Shown here: one piece after another, positions 1 through 9,123 of the stretch
Layout: the number at the start of each line of letters is the position of its first letter
Position numbering within the stretch: the stretch's first letter is position 1
Assembly (NCBI GenBank): GCA_016713325.1
Contig: JADJPJ010000047.1
Span: forward strand, 1 to 16,077
DNA from: Candidatus Flexifilum affinis
GTDB taxonomy: Bacteria > Chloroflexota > Anaerolineae > Aggregatilineales > Phototrophicaceae
Direction: 5' to 3'
DNA: 16,077 bases
The notes under the pieces: model-generated
Seen by the model: only the letters and a program-made list of their open reading frames with translations
Databases searched by the model: none
Told to the model about the DNA's origin: nothing
Program-made: the position numbers and the translations under genes

Positions 1-505
1 ACCGTCCTCCTGGAAGATATCCGTCGAACTCCTCAAACTGGAGGACGCGGCTTCGCGGCTATCCCGGCCGAGCCGCTTACCCTGGAGACCCTCGCCGGTT
101 GCGCTGGCCGACACTCGACATTACCGCCTGCCCTACCGCCGTCGTCCACGTCACCCTGCAGCCCAACGCCGGCACCGTGCATATCTCCCTAAGTCGGTCG
201 AAACTATCCTCGTCCGCGCGCCAATACCATCAAGTTCTCGAAGACCGATGTCCAGCTTACCCTCTCCGTCGAAGGCCGCCTGCTGGTCATCTGCGTCGCC
301 GATCACGGCATCGGCATCCCCGTTGCCGAGCAGCAGTTGGTCTTCCAGCCGCTCATCCGTGGCAGCAACCTCGATGAAATATCCGGCAACGGCCTCGGCC
401 TGGCGCTCGTCGCCAAACTGGTCGAACGCATGCACGGCACCGTCGAACTCCAAAGCGTCGAAGGCGTCGGCACCAACCGTCACCGTCCGCCTGCTTCCCG
501 TCTGA
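1..505 (+). CDS. Histidine kinase, C-terminal part (partial, frameshifted)
   Basis: This is the ATP-binding end of a sensor histidine kinase; its sensor and most of its dimerisation domain lie before the window. Near the start, pieces in different frames read LLEDI, ELLKLEDAA and AIPAEPLTLETL, typical of the stretch just after an H-box helix. From about 220 one frame gives TIKFSKTDVQLTLSVEG (end of the N-box), then DHGIGIP (G1 box) and GNGLGLALVAKLVERMHG (G2 box), ending VEGVGT. A one-base insertion near 470-480 moves the last strand, TVTVRLLPV, to another frame, which stops at 503-505. HATPase_c membership is clear; the signal sensed is unknown. The region 100-220 contains further frame breaks and is poorly resolved. 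The gene converges on the WD40 gene. Confidence 0.8.
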   Translation, partial: PSSWKISVELLKLEDAASRLSRPSRLPWRPSPVALADTRHYRLPYRRRPRHPAAQRRHRAYLPKSVETILVRAPIPSSSRRPMSSLPSPSKAACWSSASPITASASPLPSSSWSSSRSSVAATSMKYPATASAWRSSPNWSNACTAPSNSKASKASAPTVTVRLLPV

Positions 506-603
506 CGCCTCTCTGCCTCCCGTTTGCCGTCACTCTGAATGAAATGATCCGAATAGGGAAGGTGGCCGTATGCATCCCGCCTGCCACCATCCTCTTCAGC
601 TTC

Positions 604-624
604 ACCCTCTCCGCGAGAGAGGGT
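604..624. repeat. Palindromic hairpin between convergent genes
   Basis: An 8-bp perfect stem (accctctc / gagagggt, loop of 5) lies in the 151-bp gap between the ends of the kinase (505) and the WD40 gene (657). It is a degenerate member of the CCCCTCTCCG palindrome family seen throughout the window. No T-run follows on either strand, so a classical intrinsic terminator is not supported, although the position would suit a bidirectional one. Confidence 0.5.
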
Positions 625-656
625 TGCATCGCTAAGCTGTCCGCTAAGTTCGCTCT

Positions 657-2499
657 CTACGGCACGTACCACACGACCACCTGCCCGTCCGCGCCCGCCG
701 AATACAGCCGCGTCCCATCCGGGCTGAACGCGAGATCGTAGATGTCCTCGTTATGCCCGTACAGGGTGTTATACATTTCGCCCGTGAACGTGTCGAACAG
801 GCGCACCGTGTCGTCAAAGCCCCCCGTGGCGATCAGTGTGTCGTCCGCGCTGAATTCGACCGCACGGACGCTGTCGAAGAATCCCCCCAGCTCTAGCACC
901 GGCCGCGTCGGATCATCCAGCCGCCAGATGCCCACCCGTGCGTCGTCAAGCGCCGCGGTCAGCATCTCGCCGTCGTGGCTGAACGCCAGATCATTCACCG
1001 CTGCGCCGGCGCCTTCGAGCGTGTATAGATAGTTGCCGCTCGTGACGTCCCAGATATGAATCGCCCCGCCCGCGTCGGCGGAGGCCATCCACCGCCCGTC
1101 CGGGCTGAACACCGTTGCCGTCGGCGCGCTGTTGTGCGAATCATAGGATGTCCCGAAGATTTCGCCGGTTTCAGTCGACCACCAGCGCAGCGCGCCGTCC
1201 GCCATCGCCGCGTTGATCATCGAGAGCGTCGGATGCGAGGTCATATCCGTCAGCGCGTCCGTGCCTTCAAGGAACCCGACCCGTTCACCCGTCCCCAGGT
1301 CCATCTCCACGATATCGCTGCTTTGGCTGCCGATATATAGCGTCGGGCTTTCCAGTGTGAACGCCAGCCCGGTAATTGGCGCATCGCCGGCCTCGTATTC
1401 TGCGGTGAGTGCGCCCGCGCCAGTCTCCCACACATAGGTCACGCCGCCCGCGCCGCCGGCCGCCCCAGCGAGCCGTCCGCGTTCAGCGCCACCGCCCGGA
1501 ATTCTTCCTCAAACCGTGCCGACCCGGTCTCAGACATGCTCTCAAGGTCCCAGAGCTGCACCTGGCCCGGCCGCGCGCTCACCAGCTGCCGTCCGTCCGG
1601 GCTGAACTCCAGGCTGACGATCGCTTGTCCGGCCTCGCTCAGTACCGCCTGCGTCTCGCCGCTCTCCGTGTTGATCAGCAGCAGCAGTCCGTCCTGGTTG
1701 CCTGCCGCCACCCGTTCGCCGCTTGGGTCAAACTTCGCCGCCTGAACGGCACCTCCCCTGCGCCAGCACCGCCAGTTCTTCTCCTGAATTCGGATCCCAC
1801 AGCCGTACCGTGCCATCGGCGCTGGCTGTCACCAGCCGGTCGCCGTCCGCGTTATAGTCCACCGACAGGACGCCGTCGTTGTGCCCCAGCAGGGTTCTCG
1901 CCTCGCTGCCATCTGCCGTGTGCCACACCTTGACCGACGAATCCCAACTGCTGGTCGCAAGGTGCTCCCGTCCGGGCTGTAGTCGATCGCGGTGATGATG
2001 TGCGCATGACCGCTGGCTTGAAAGAGCTGCTCGTGTGTGTCGAAGGCATATAAGTCAAGAAAGTCGCTGGCACCGATCGCATACGTCGTCTGGTCCGGCG
2101 ATACCGCCACGGCCGTCAGGCTTCCGCCCAGATCGTCCGGATATTCGTCGAAGATCGCCTCGCCGCTGTTCGTGTCGAGCATCCTGACGTTGTAGCCGGG
2201 GTCCAACGCCACAATCGTCTGCGCGTCAGGCGCAAATGCCAGCCGCACCACCGAACGCCCATTCTCGCGGTCCAGCAGATCTTCCGCCCCGAACGCGCCG
2301 GTCTCGTACAGCTTCACCCCCTTCGACGAGGCGACCGCGATCAGTTTGCCGTTGGGCGCGAAGGCCACATCGTAGGCCCGCCCCGGCCCGACCGCCATCA
2401 GGTTCATCACCTCCACCGCTGTGTCTGCCGTGATTGGCACGCTCCTGTGCGTACCCGGAAGCTTAGTAAGACGAGAAGGATCACCGCTGCGCGCTTCAT
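657..2499 (-). CDS. Exported WD40-repeat beta-propeller protein (frameshifted)
   Basis: Reconstructed length is about 614 residues. The start ATG at 2499-2497 follows an AGG-containing ribosome site (ggacaggtcg just before ATG) and opens MKRAAVILLVLLSF, a signal peptide. The rest is successive WD40 blades: AYDVAFAPNGKLIAVAS, VRLAFAPDAQTIVALD, SVDYNADGDRLVTASADG with TVRLWDPNSGE, LEFSPDGRQLVSA with VQLWDLES, ATVFSPDGRWMASADAGG with IHIWDVTSG, and VEFSADDTLIATGGFDD with TVRLFDTFTGE. It ends with DLAFSPDGTRLYSAGADG and VVVWYVP. Roughly 12-14 blades imply two propellers, acting as an extracytoplasmic binding scaffold. Single-base frameshifts lie near 2440-2480, 1960, 1755 and 1440; the protein is continuous when they are bridged. 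No catalytic domain is visible. It is divergent from the PAS kinase at 2781. Confidence 0.88.
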
Positions 2500-2780
2500 C
2501 GACCTGTCCCCGCTCCTGCCCTCTGTTGGCCGCTGATTATGCCGTGCTAATCCCCGGCCTACCAATCGCCTTTGAAAAACCGCGCCCCCACCCCTGTTTT
2601 CGCCGTCCTCACCAGCCGCCACCCGCGTTACAATCGGGTCAGCGTTCTGCGTCTCCCCGCATAATCGCCGCTGCGGGAGTCCAGAGGGCGCGAGCCCCTT
2701 TGGCGGTGGTGTGGAGGCAGCGCCTCCGCACTATACAGCCAGCGTTAGCCTTACGTCATTCTCCCGCCCAAGGGTCATCG
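2500..2780. other. Divergent intergenic region
   Basis: This 281-bp gap separates the WD40 gene (-) and the PAS kinase (+), so it should carry promoters for both. A TACAAT at about 2631 on the plus strand resembles a -10 box, but no convincing -35 accompanies it. The right half holds a partial copy of the hairpin repeat (2670-2740). No gene is visible here; open frames across it are antisense or repeat-derived. Confidence 0.5.
2670..2740 (+). repeat. Partial copy of the multi-hairpin repeat (hairpins B and C)
   Basis: The sequence closely matches the second half of the ~260-bp unit found at 5363-5906. Hairpin B (2681-2703) pairs ccagaggg with ccctttgg around cgcgagc, with one extra c relative to the other copies. 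Hairpin C (2710-2730) pairs tgtggaggc with gcctccgca. The copy is in the same orientation as the other copies in the window and lies about 40 bp before the PAS kinase start, so it may be in its leader RNA. Confidence 0.75.
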
Positions 2781-4897
2781 ATGAACCTGCTGCCCGTTCT
2801 CGCCTTTCAATCTCGTCTGCGCCGCCTCTGGGATGCCCTGACCCGTCCCCTGCCGCCATCACCGGTCAGGAAGCCCGTCAGGACGCCCAGCTTCTGCTCG
2901 CGATCCTGTTCGCCCTGATCGTCATCGGCGCCTGACCCTCGCCAGCCAGGCGCTTCTGAACCCCACCGCGGTCGACGATCTCGACTTCATTCTGACCACC
3001 GGCATCTGGCTTTGCCTCTTCGGGTGTACGCCGCCGTCTGCCGCGGCCGCGTGACTTCCGTTGCGTCGGTCCTCGTCGATTTCTGCTCTTTATCCTCTTT
3101 ACTGTCGGCCCCTTCACCGCCAACAGCTATGCCCCCTTCCGTACTTTATCGTCGTCCCCATTCTCCGCTCCCTCCTCTTGCCCGCGCCCTTATCGCGATT
3201 TGCGTATCCGCTATCGCTTTCCCCATCGCGCTCTCTACTTCCTGACTCCTCTCGGTTGTCGAGACACACCGTGTCATGGAGATCGTCACCTATACTGTCA
3301 TGGTCTCCGGCGTCGTCCTCGTCTACCACTTTCATCGCAGCGCCGTTGAGCGCACCCGGCTGCACGAGCTTCAGACCGCCTATCAGCGCGTGCGCCAGTC
3401 CGAGATCGAGCTGGAGCGCCGCGTCGAGGAGCGCACCCGCCAGCTCCGCGCCTCTGAGCTCAATTGGCGCACCCTCACCGTCAACAGCCCCGATACGATC
3501 ATCCGCATCACCCCTGACCGCCGGGTCTCCTTTTTCCAGCACCCGCTGCTCACCGTCGAAGGCAACGAGCAGGCCCTGGTCGGGTATCCGATCCTCGACC
3601 TCTATCTGCCCGAAACCCGCCAGTCCCTCAGCGACGCCCTCGATCGCACCTTTGCCACAGGTGAACTGCAGGAGGTGGAAGTCCTTGGCATCCTCGACCC
3701 CTCGGCCGAGACTCAGGCTCTGTTTCAGAACCGGATCATCCCTCCGCTCCGAGGGGCAGATTACCGGCGCCATGATCGTCGCCACCGACATCACCCAGCG
3801 CAGCCGCATGGAAGAATCGCTCCGCGTCCTGGAACGCGCCGTCAGCCATGGCGCCGCCGCCATCATCATCTCCGATGCCACCACCAGCCTCGATCTCCCC
3901 GTCATCTACATCAACGACGCCGTCACCCGCATCACCGGCTACACCCGCGAAGATTTCGTCGGCAACAGCGGCCGCATTCTCTTCCCCTCCCCCGCGAAAC
4001 GCCCGAATTTCAGCGGCTTCGCGCCTCTTTTCGTGATCGCATCGCCTGTAACGCCCTCGTCCCCGCCGTCCGCAAAGACGGCACGACTTTCTGGAGCGAA
4101 ATCTGGCAGTCCCCGGTCTCCGACGACTCCGGCACCGTCACCCATTTCGTCTCCACCTTGCTGGATGTCACCGACCGCGTCGTCGCCCAGCACAACCAGT
4201 CACAGCTCTTGGAGCAGCTCGAAGTCAGCAACCGCGATCTGCGCGACTTCGCCTATATCGTCTCCCACGACCTCAGAGCCCCGCTGCGCGGCATCGGCTC
4301 CATCGCCGCCTGGCTGGTCGCGGATTACGCCGACCGCCTCGACGACGATGGCCGCCGCCTCCTGGAACTCCTTCGCGGCCGCGTCCAGCGCATGGATGCC
4401 CTCATCAGCGGCATCCTCGAATACTCCCGCATCGGCCGCACCCACGAACAGCTGCAAACCGTTGACATCGGCCATCTCGTCGCCCAAGTCGTCGACGAAA
4501 TCGTGCCTCCCGCCGCCTTCGACGTTTCCATCTCCCCGGATTTGCCGCACCTCAGCGTCGAGCCCATCCACCTCCGCCAGGTCTTCCAGAACCTCCTCGC
4601 CAACGCCGTGGCCTGCTACCGATAAGCCCCGCGGCCAGATCCGCATCGCCTGTGACACCCGCGACGGCGTCTTTCAGTTCCTGGTCTCGGACAACGGCCC
4701 CGGCATCGAAGAACGTTTCTTCGCCCGCATCTTCCAGATGTTCCAGACCCTCACCCCCGCGACGAGCACGAAAGCACCGGCCTCGGCCTCGCCATCGTCA
4801 AGCGCATCGTCGAAAACTGGGGCGGCAAAGTCTGGGTCAGATCGGTCGTAGGGCAGGGCAGTACCTTCTTCTTCACCATTCCCAACCGGAGCCCTGA
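2781..4897 (+). CDS. Membrane-bound PAS sensor histidine kinase (frameshifted)
   Basis: Reconstructed length is about 700 residues. ATG at 2781 follows AAGGG six bases upstream. The N-terminal ~170 residues, stitched from three frames, are hydrophobic: [14 protein letters not shown], then [22 protein letters not shown] and [12 protein letters not shown], suggesting five or six membrane helices. A charged coiled coil follows ([20 protein letters not shown]), then a first PAS ([15 protein letters not shown] to [15 protein letters not shown]) and a second PAS ([14 protein letters not shown] to [15 protein letters not shown]). The HisKA H-box is [16 protein letters not shown], phosphoacceptor His at 4266-4268. 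HATPase_c shows QNLLANAV (N), [18 protein letters not shown] (G1) and [16 protein letters not shown] (G2), ending STFFFTIPN. At least six frameshifts occur. The partner is presumably the regulator at 4897. Confidence 0.87.
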
Positions 4898-5295
4898 TGC
4901 CCCGCCTGAGACCGTGCTGCTCGTCGAAGATGACCTCATCGATGTCATGAGCATCCGCCGCATCTTCCGCGACATCCCCTCGACAACCCCTCGTCGTTGT
5001 CTCCAACGCCGAGCAGGCACTCACCTACCTGCGCGACCCCGCCCAGCCGCGCCCCGGCCTGATCCTGCTTGACCTGAATATGCCGCGCATGAACGGCTTG
5101 GAGTTCCTCGCCGCCGTCCAGCACGATCCCGCCCTCCGCTCCGTCCCCGTCGTCATCCTCTCCACCTCCGACCACGAGGACGACCACCGTCAGGCCCGCG
5201 AGTACTCCGCCGCCTATATCCTTAAATCGCTCGACTACGCCCAATTCCTCAGCGATATCCGCCAGCTGTTCGTCGACTGGCGCGCCTCCCGCTGA
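4897..5295 (+). CDS. Response regulator, single receiver domain (Rcp1/CheY-like)
   Basis: This is a stand-alone receiver of about 132 residues with no output domain, so it probably acts by protein contact or phosphotransfer. It reads [20 protein letters not shown] (acidic pair DD), [17 protein letters not shown] (phosphoacceptor Asp at 5071-5073), [12 protein letters not shown] (switch Ser/Thr) and [14 protein letters not shown] (conserved Lys at 5224-5226), stopping at 5293-5295. One frameshift near 4985 separates the first block from [16 protein letters not shown]. The ATG at 4897 overlaps a TGA (4895-4897) in the arrangement typical of coupled kinase-regulator pairs. As written, however, the kinase frame runs straight into ETVLLVEDD, so a kinase-receiver fusion is the alternative. 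Separate genes fit if one base is missing on each side of the junction. Confidence 0.85.
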
Positions 5296-5362
5296 GCCTT
5301 AACCCGCCTTGTGCCCACGCTCACTTGTCAGCCGGCGCATTCAGACTACCCTTCATGGGGTG

Positions 5363-5634
5363 CGGCTCCAAGCGTGTGCGGTGCGCTTGGGTTCCACGTC
5401 AGCCCCGGCACGAATTTGTACTCCCGTACGGTGATTTTGTAGCGGCCATGCCGCAAAATCGCAGATGAGGGTGTCCAGAGGGCGCAAGCCCTTTGGCCGA
5501 GGTGTGGAGGCGGCGCCTCCACAAACCAGGTGCATAAACAGGCTTTAGGATCATGTCTCCATCATTGGCCGCTGTTCTTCCGCCCGTCTTTCTCCCCTCT
5601 CCGCTTCGGACAGGGGTCGGGGGTGAGTTCTTCT
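5363..5634 (+). repeat. Multi-hairpin repeat, copy 1 of tandem pair
   Basis: Elements in order: hairpin 0, CCAAGCG/CGCTTGG (5368-5390); the conserved block GGTTCCACGTC; hairpin A (5432-5463), whose arms gtgattttgtagc and gccgcaaaatcgc pair with two G-T wobbles and one mismatch; hairpin B, ccagagggc/gccctttgg (5475-5496); hairpin C, tgtggaggc/gcctccaca (5503-5523); the block gatcatgtctccatcattgg; and a palindrome starting CCCCTCTCCG near 5594, followed by a gggtcgggggtgag tail. The order and most of the sequence are repeated in copy 2. Confidence 0.85.
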
Positions 5635-5906
5635 CCCCGCCGCACGCGCGGGGTTCCACGTCAACCCCGGCAGGAATTTGTCCTCCCGCACAGCGATTTT
5701 GCGGCGGTCATGCCGCAAAATCGCAGATGAGGGTGTCCAGAGGCGCAAGCCCTTTGGCGAGTGTGGAGGCGGCGCCTCCACAAGCCGTGCGCGTATCAGG
5801 CGTGAGGATCATGTCTCCATCATTGGCCGCCGCAGTTCTTCCGCCCGTCTTTCTCCCCTCTCCGAGGCGGAGAGGGGTCGGGGGTGAGGTTCTTCTCCCC
5901 GCTGCA
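5635..5906 (+). repeat. Multi-hairpin repeat, copy 2 of tandem pair
   Basis: Same element order as copy 1. Hairpin 0 has a different sequence but the same position: CCCCGC/GCGGGG, 5635-5653. Hairpin A is perfect, with 13-bp arms gcgattttgcggc (5693-5705) and gccgcaaaatcgc (5712-5724). Hairpin B lies at 5737-5757, and hairpin C is a perfect 9-bp stem (5762-5770 with 5774-5782). The palindrome here is cccctctccg/cggagagggg around 5855-5877, followed by tcgggggtgaggttcttc. The copy ends about 8 bases before the ATG of the CLC gene, so it would form that gene's 5' leader if transcribed with it. Confidence 0.85.
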
Positions 5907-5914
5907 GGTGATTG

Positions 5915-7162
5915 ATGCCGCCTCTCTTGACTCTGCTGGCCGACCGCTTCCGCCATACCGCCAAATGGCTCCTGCTCGGCGGACTTGTCGGCGTGTTTTC
6001 CGGCTCCGCCTCGGCGCTCTTTCTCGTCCTCCTCGCCCAGGCAACCGCCGCCCTCGCCGCCGCTCCGCCCCTGATCTTCGCCCTCCCGGCCGCTGGCTTT
6101 GCGGTCGGCTGGCTATTACTGGCGCTACGGACGGTGCGGCCTCCAGGGCAATAACCTCGTCATCGAGGAAGTCCACGCCCAGAAGCAGCGTCCCCCTTCC
6201 GCATGGCCCGTTCGTCCTGATCGGCACCGTCCTCACCCATCTCTTCGGCGGCTCCGCCGGCCGAGAAGGCACCGCCATCCAGATGGGTGCCAGCCTCGCC
6301 GATACCGTCCGCCGCATCCTCGACCTGGCCCCGCCGACCGCCGTTTCATGCTCATGGCCGGCATCAGCGGCGGCTTCGCCTCGTCTTCGGCACGCCGGTC
6401 GCCGGCTTTGTCTTCGGCATGGAGGTGCAGGCCGTCGGTCGCGTCCGCTATGAAGGCGCGCTCCCTGTCTCATCGCCGCCCTCGTCGGTGATCTCACCAC
6501 CCGCGCCTGGGGCGTCGGCCATTCGCATTATCCCAAACTCGCCGCTTGGGATATCGAGCCGCTCCTCCTGGTCAAGGTCGCCCGCGGTGGCATCGCCTTC
6601 GGCCTGGCCGCGCTGCTCTTCGTCAGCCTCATCCACGCCATCAAAAACATCACCTGCAGGAGCGCATCGCCTGGTCGCCGCTCCGTCCGGTCGCCGGCGG
6701 CCTCATCCTCATCGCCATGACCCTGCTCGTTGGCACCACCGATTACAACGGCCTCGGCCTCCCGCTCATCCAGTCCAGCGTGGCAGGGCAGGGCGTGTTT
6801 CCTTTCGCCTTCCTGCTCAAGATCGTCTTTACCGCGGTCACCCTCGGCAGCGGCTTCCTCGGCGGCGAGTCACTCCGCTGTTTGTATCGGCGCGGCCCTC
6901 GGCTCAACCGTCGGCGCGGCCCTCGGCTTCGATCCCGGCCTGATGGCGTCTGTTGGCTTTGTCGCGGTCTTCGCTGGCGCCAGCAATACTTGCTCGCCTG
7001 CGCCCTCATGGGCATCGAGCTGTTCGGCGGGGGGGGTGCCGCCCTCTATCTCCTCGTCCTGGCTGTGTCATCGCTTACCTCATCAGCGGTGAGCGCGGCA
7101 TATACGCCGCCCAGCGCCTCGACACTCAAAATGGACGCCCCTCAATCCCCGCTGATCATCCC
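5915..7162 (+). CDS. CLC-family anion/proton antiporter, probable fluoride (CLC-F) type (frameshifted)
   Basis: An integral membrane transporter of about 415 residues, close to the short bacterial CLC length. The ATG at 5915 (preceded by aggtg) starts MPPLLTLLADRFRHTAKWLL. Motifs, across several frames: GLQGNNLVIEEVHAQ (6141 on) where Cl-type CLCs have GSGIP; GTVLTHLFGGSAGREGTAIQ with the gating Glu at 6265-6267; FMLMAGISGGFAS; FGTPVAGFVFGMEVQ; a block ending WDIEPLLLVKVARGG; GSGFLGGE then VTPLFV, IGAALG and FAGASNT; and GIELFGGGGAALYLLVLA. The end is CVIAYLISGERGIYAAQRLD; the exact stop is uncertain, about 7160. Asn in place of Ser, Thr after GREG, and GGE-VTP are features I associate with CLC-F fluoride/H+ exchangers. 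At least eight single-base frameshifts, mostly deletions. No typical crcB fluoride riboswitch is seen upstream. Confidence 0.85.
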
Positions 7163-7264
7163 CCCCGCCGGCAGGCCTCACCGCCGCATCCCACCCCTTG
7201 CGTCGCCGTCGCTTCCGCCACGCTTGCGGCAGGCGGCCGCGTCCCCTCCGGCCCCCATCAATCC

Positions 7265-7357
7265 CCCGCACTTCACTCTTCTCACTTCCTTTCTTCTCTC
7301 TCACTTCTTTCTCTTTTTTTCCCCTCTCCGCTCGGAGGTTGAAAAGAGGTTGTTTTT
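7265..7357 (+). repeat. Polypyrimidine tract plus CCCCTCTCCG repeat
   Basis: A run of C/T-rich sequence (cacttcctttcttctctctc and following) leads into cccctctccgctcggagg, then a degenerate tail and gaggttg. It is a member of the dispersed palindrome family with a decayed right arm, between the convergent ends of the CLC gene and the metallopeptidase-like gene. Confidence 0.65.
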
Positions 7358-7362
7358 CGCCC

Positions 7363-8967
7363 TCAGAACAGCCGCGCCAGGATGAATTCGCCGCTGCCGT
7401 CGGTCGTCTCCACGTCTTGTTACCTCGTCGCTAAGGTCAGCTCCCCGGCCGGCGTCCACGCCGTGAATGGTGACGAATTGCTGTAGAACGGCCGCGATAG
7501 ATCCGTCGTCGTGCCGTCGTGGGAAATGATCGTGAAGGTGCCAACGCCACAGCCGTCGCCTCGAACGCGAACACGTTATATACCCCGTCTTCCGTCGCCT
7601 CCAGTTCGTACGTCCCGGCAAACGGGACATGCGCCCGGATCGTCGCCGAGTCGATCTTCGCCGTCAGGCCGTAGATGACCTCAGCGTGCCGTCCGCCTCG
7701 AAGGCGAATGTGAACTGCGCTCTGGGTCCAGCTCCGCCCCCAGCGAGAGCAGCGTCGGTGGGTAGGTCGCCACCGCCCAGCCCGACCACACAGTTCGCCC
7801 GCGCCCGGATCGTTCTCCTGCGGTTTGGGTTTGCACGGCGTCGGGCTGGAATTCTGCCGCATTCCAGTGTCAGCAGCGGGGCTGACCCGCCTCGCCGCGC
7901 CCACGGCTCAGGAATCAGCATATTGCCGCTGTCCGCCGGGCAAAACTCGAACGGCGCTTCCCTCTTTGCAACCGCTGCATCCCCGTCGGCGTCTGGAAGC
8001 TGACCGCATAAGCGCCGTCGTCTAAGCCCGTGACGCGGATATAGCGATCTTGTCCGGCTGCATCTCGAATCCGATCAGATTCTTGTAGTCCGCCGAAAAG
8101 CGCTGCAACGTTGTCGCCAGATTGCCGTTCTGCCCGGCCGGCAGATCGCTCGCCGTCATATCGACGATCGGCGCGATCGGCAGCGTCTTGTTGTACAGCG
8201 CCAGCGCCCAGTTATGGAAACAGTTCCGTCGGCGGGTGAGCGCAAACCAGTGGGAACAAGTCCTCGCTTCTGCTCAGCGTTTCCATCTGGGCGATGATCT
8301 GCTTCGGTCGCCAAACCCACCCGCCGACGCCATGAATTCCCAGAAGTAGAACGTCGAAACGCGCTTTCGTCACATCTACGCGCGCATCGAACGCCGAATG
8401 GACGATCCGCGGGAATTGTGCCGGGAACGCGCGATACGCCATCCACTCGCGATCCCTTGTATCCACCAGAACCGTGACACATCCGAAAAGTCGCTGATCT
8501 GCGGGGCCTAGGGCTCATCTGAAAGCAGTGGAACAGCTCACGGGTGATCACCGTCTCGAACTGGTCGTGCCTCCCACCCGTCGAAAATGCGCAGATGGCG
8601 GGCTTCGAGGTCGAGCGGCCGCCGTTAATCTCGCCGCGTGACATACGCCTGTGGCAGATACAGATAGCGTCCGATCGCCGTCTGTCCCCGGCACTGCTGC
8701 CCATCATCACCACCACGATCTGATCGTCCCACGGGAACCCCGTGATCTGGTTGATGACCGGGATCGCCGTATTGATCGCCGTGTAAAGCCGGCTGAAGTC
8801 CTCGCCACGCTCCCGGATGTGGTACAGGAAATTGTCCGCTCGCCCGCCTGTCGCCGCGAACAGGCATCGACGGGATATCGTCCTCGCGATCATAGTGCGA
8901 GCACCGTCATGCTTGAAACGAGCAGCAGCAGCAGCACCCACACACCTTGCGCGCGCAACCTGACCAC
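7363..8967 (-). CDS. Secreted metallopeptidase-like protein, possibly inactive (frameshifted)
   Basis: Reconstructed length about 530 residues. A GTG start at 8967-8965, seven bases after AGAGG, gives a signal peptide (VRLRAQGVWVLLLLLVSS then MTVLAL). The middle reads FLYHIRERGEDFSRLYTAIN, then GFPWDDQIVVVMMGSSAG, RYLYLPQAYVTR and FETVITRELFHCFQ, followed by RFWWIQGIA plus EWMAYRAFPAQFPR and FYFWEFMASAGGFGD. This order resembles gluzincin-type peptidases, with HExxH followed by WxxEG. Here the first His is Arg (8542-8540) and the Glu is Gln (8459-8457). The C-terminal half holds HNWALALYNKTLPIAP, NLATTLQRFSADYKNLIGFE, VTGLDDGAYAVSFQTPTG, AHVPFAGTYELEATEDGVY and GTFTIISHDGTTTDL, beta-rich segments ending DGSGEFILARLF. 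At least seven frameshifts. Substrate unknown. Confidence 0.65.
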
Positions 8968-9123
8968 ACGATGACCTCTTCTCGGGCGTTATTCACGAAT
9001 ACCCACGAGTGTATGTGACTCCTTATTCCGCGCCCGTCAAATCTCACTTGGACTTTCTCCACGAACCACCCACCAGCCCCTCGACCAATCACTCCCCTCG
9101 CCCGTCGGCCCCCCGCTCTTCTA

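Larger units (their letters stand above)
5296..5914. other. Repeat-filled non-coding region upstream of the CLC gene
   Basis: These 619 bases between the response regulator and the CLC transporter hold no convincing gene. Nearly all of the stretch is two tandem copies of a structured repeat (5363-5634 and 5635-5906). Short open frames here, on both strands, are translations of repeat sequence, with the same peptides recurring in each copy. Confidence 0.75.

Noticed and set aside
604..624. Intrinsic terminator
   Set aside because: The stem is good but no T-run follows on either strand.
2421..2918. 165-codon plus-strand open frame
   Set aside because: It runs through the intergenic region and the hairpin repeat; only its last ~46 codons, from ATG 2781, belong to the PAS kinase.
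3061..4851. 596-codon open frame on the plus strand
   Set aside because: Most of it is a Ser/Pro-rich off-frame shadow of the PAS kinase; only a segment around 3755-4000 and a part around 4620-4760 carry true kinase sequence because of frameshifts.
5363..5906. CRISPR array
   Set aside because: There are only two long units with no short direct repeats alternating with unique spacers, and no cas genes.
5296..5914. Fluoride riboswitch upstream of the CLC gene
   Set aside because: I looked for the conserved crcB-motif core and did not find it; the region is accounted for by the repeat units.
5353..5956. Several short open frames on both strands in the repeat block
   Set aside because: Their peptides recur with each repeat copy and contain no family motif; they are translations of hairpin sequence.
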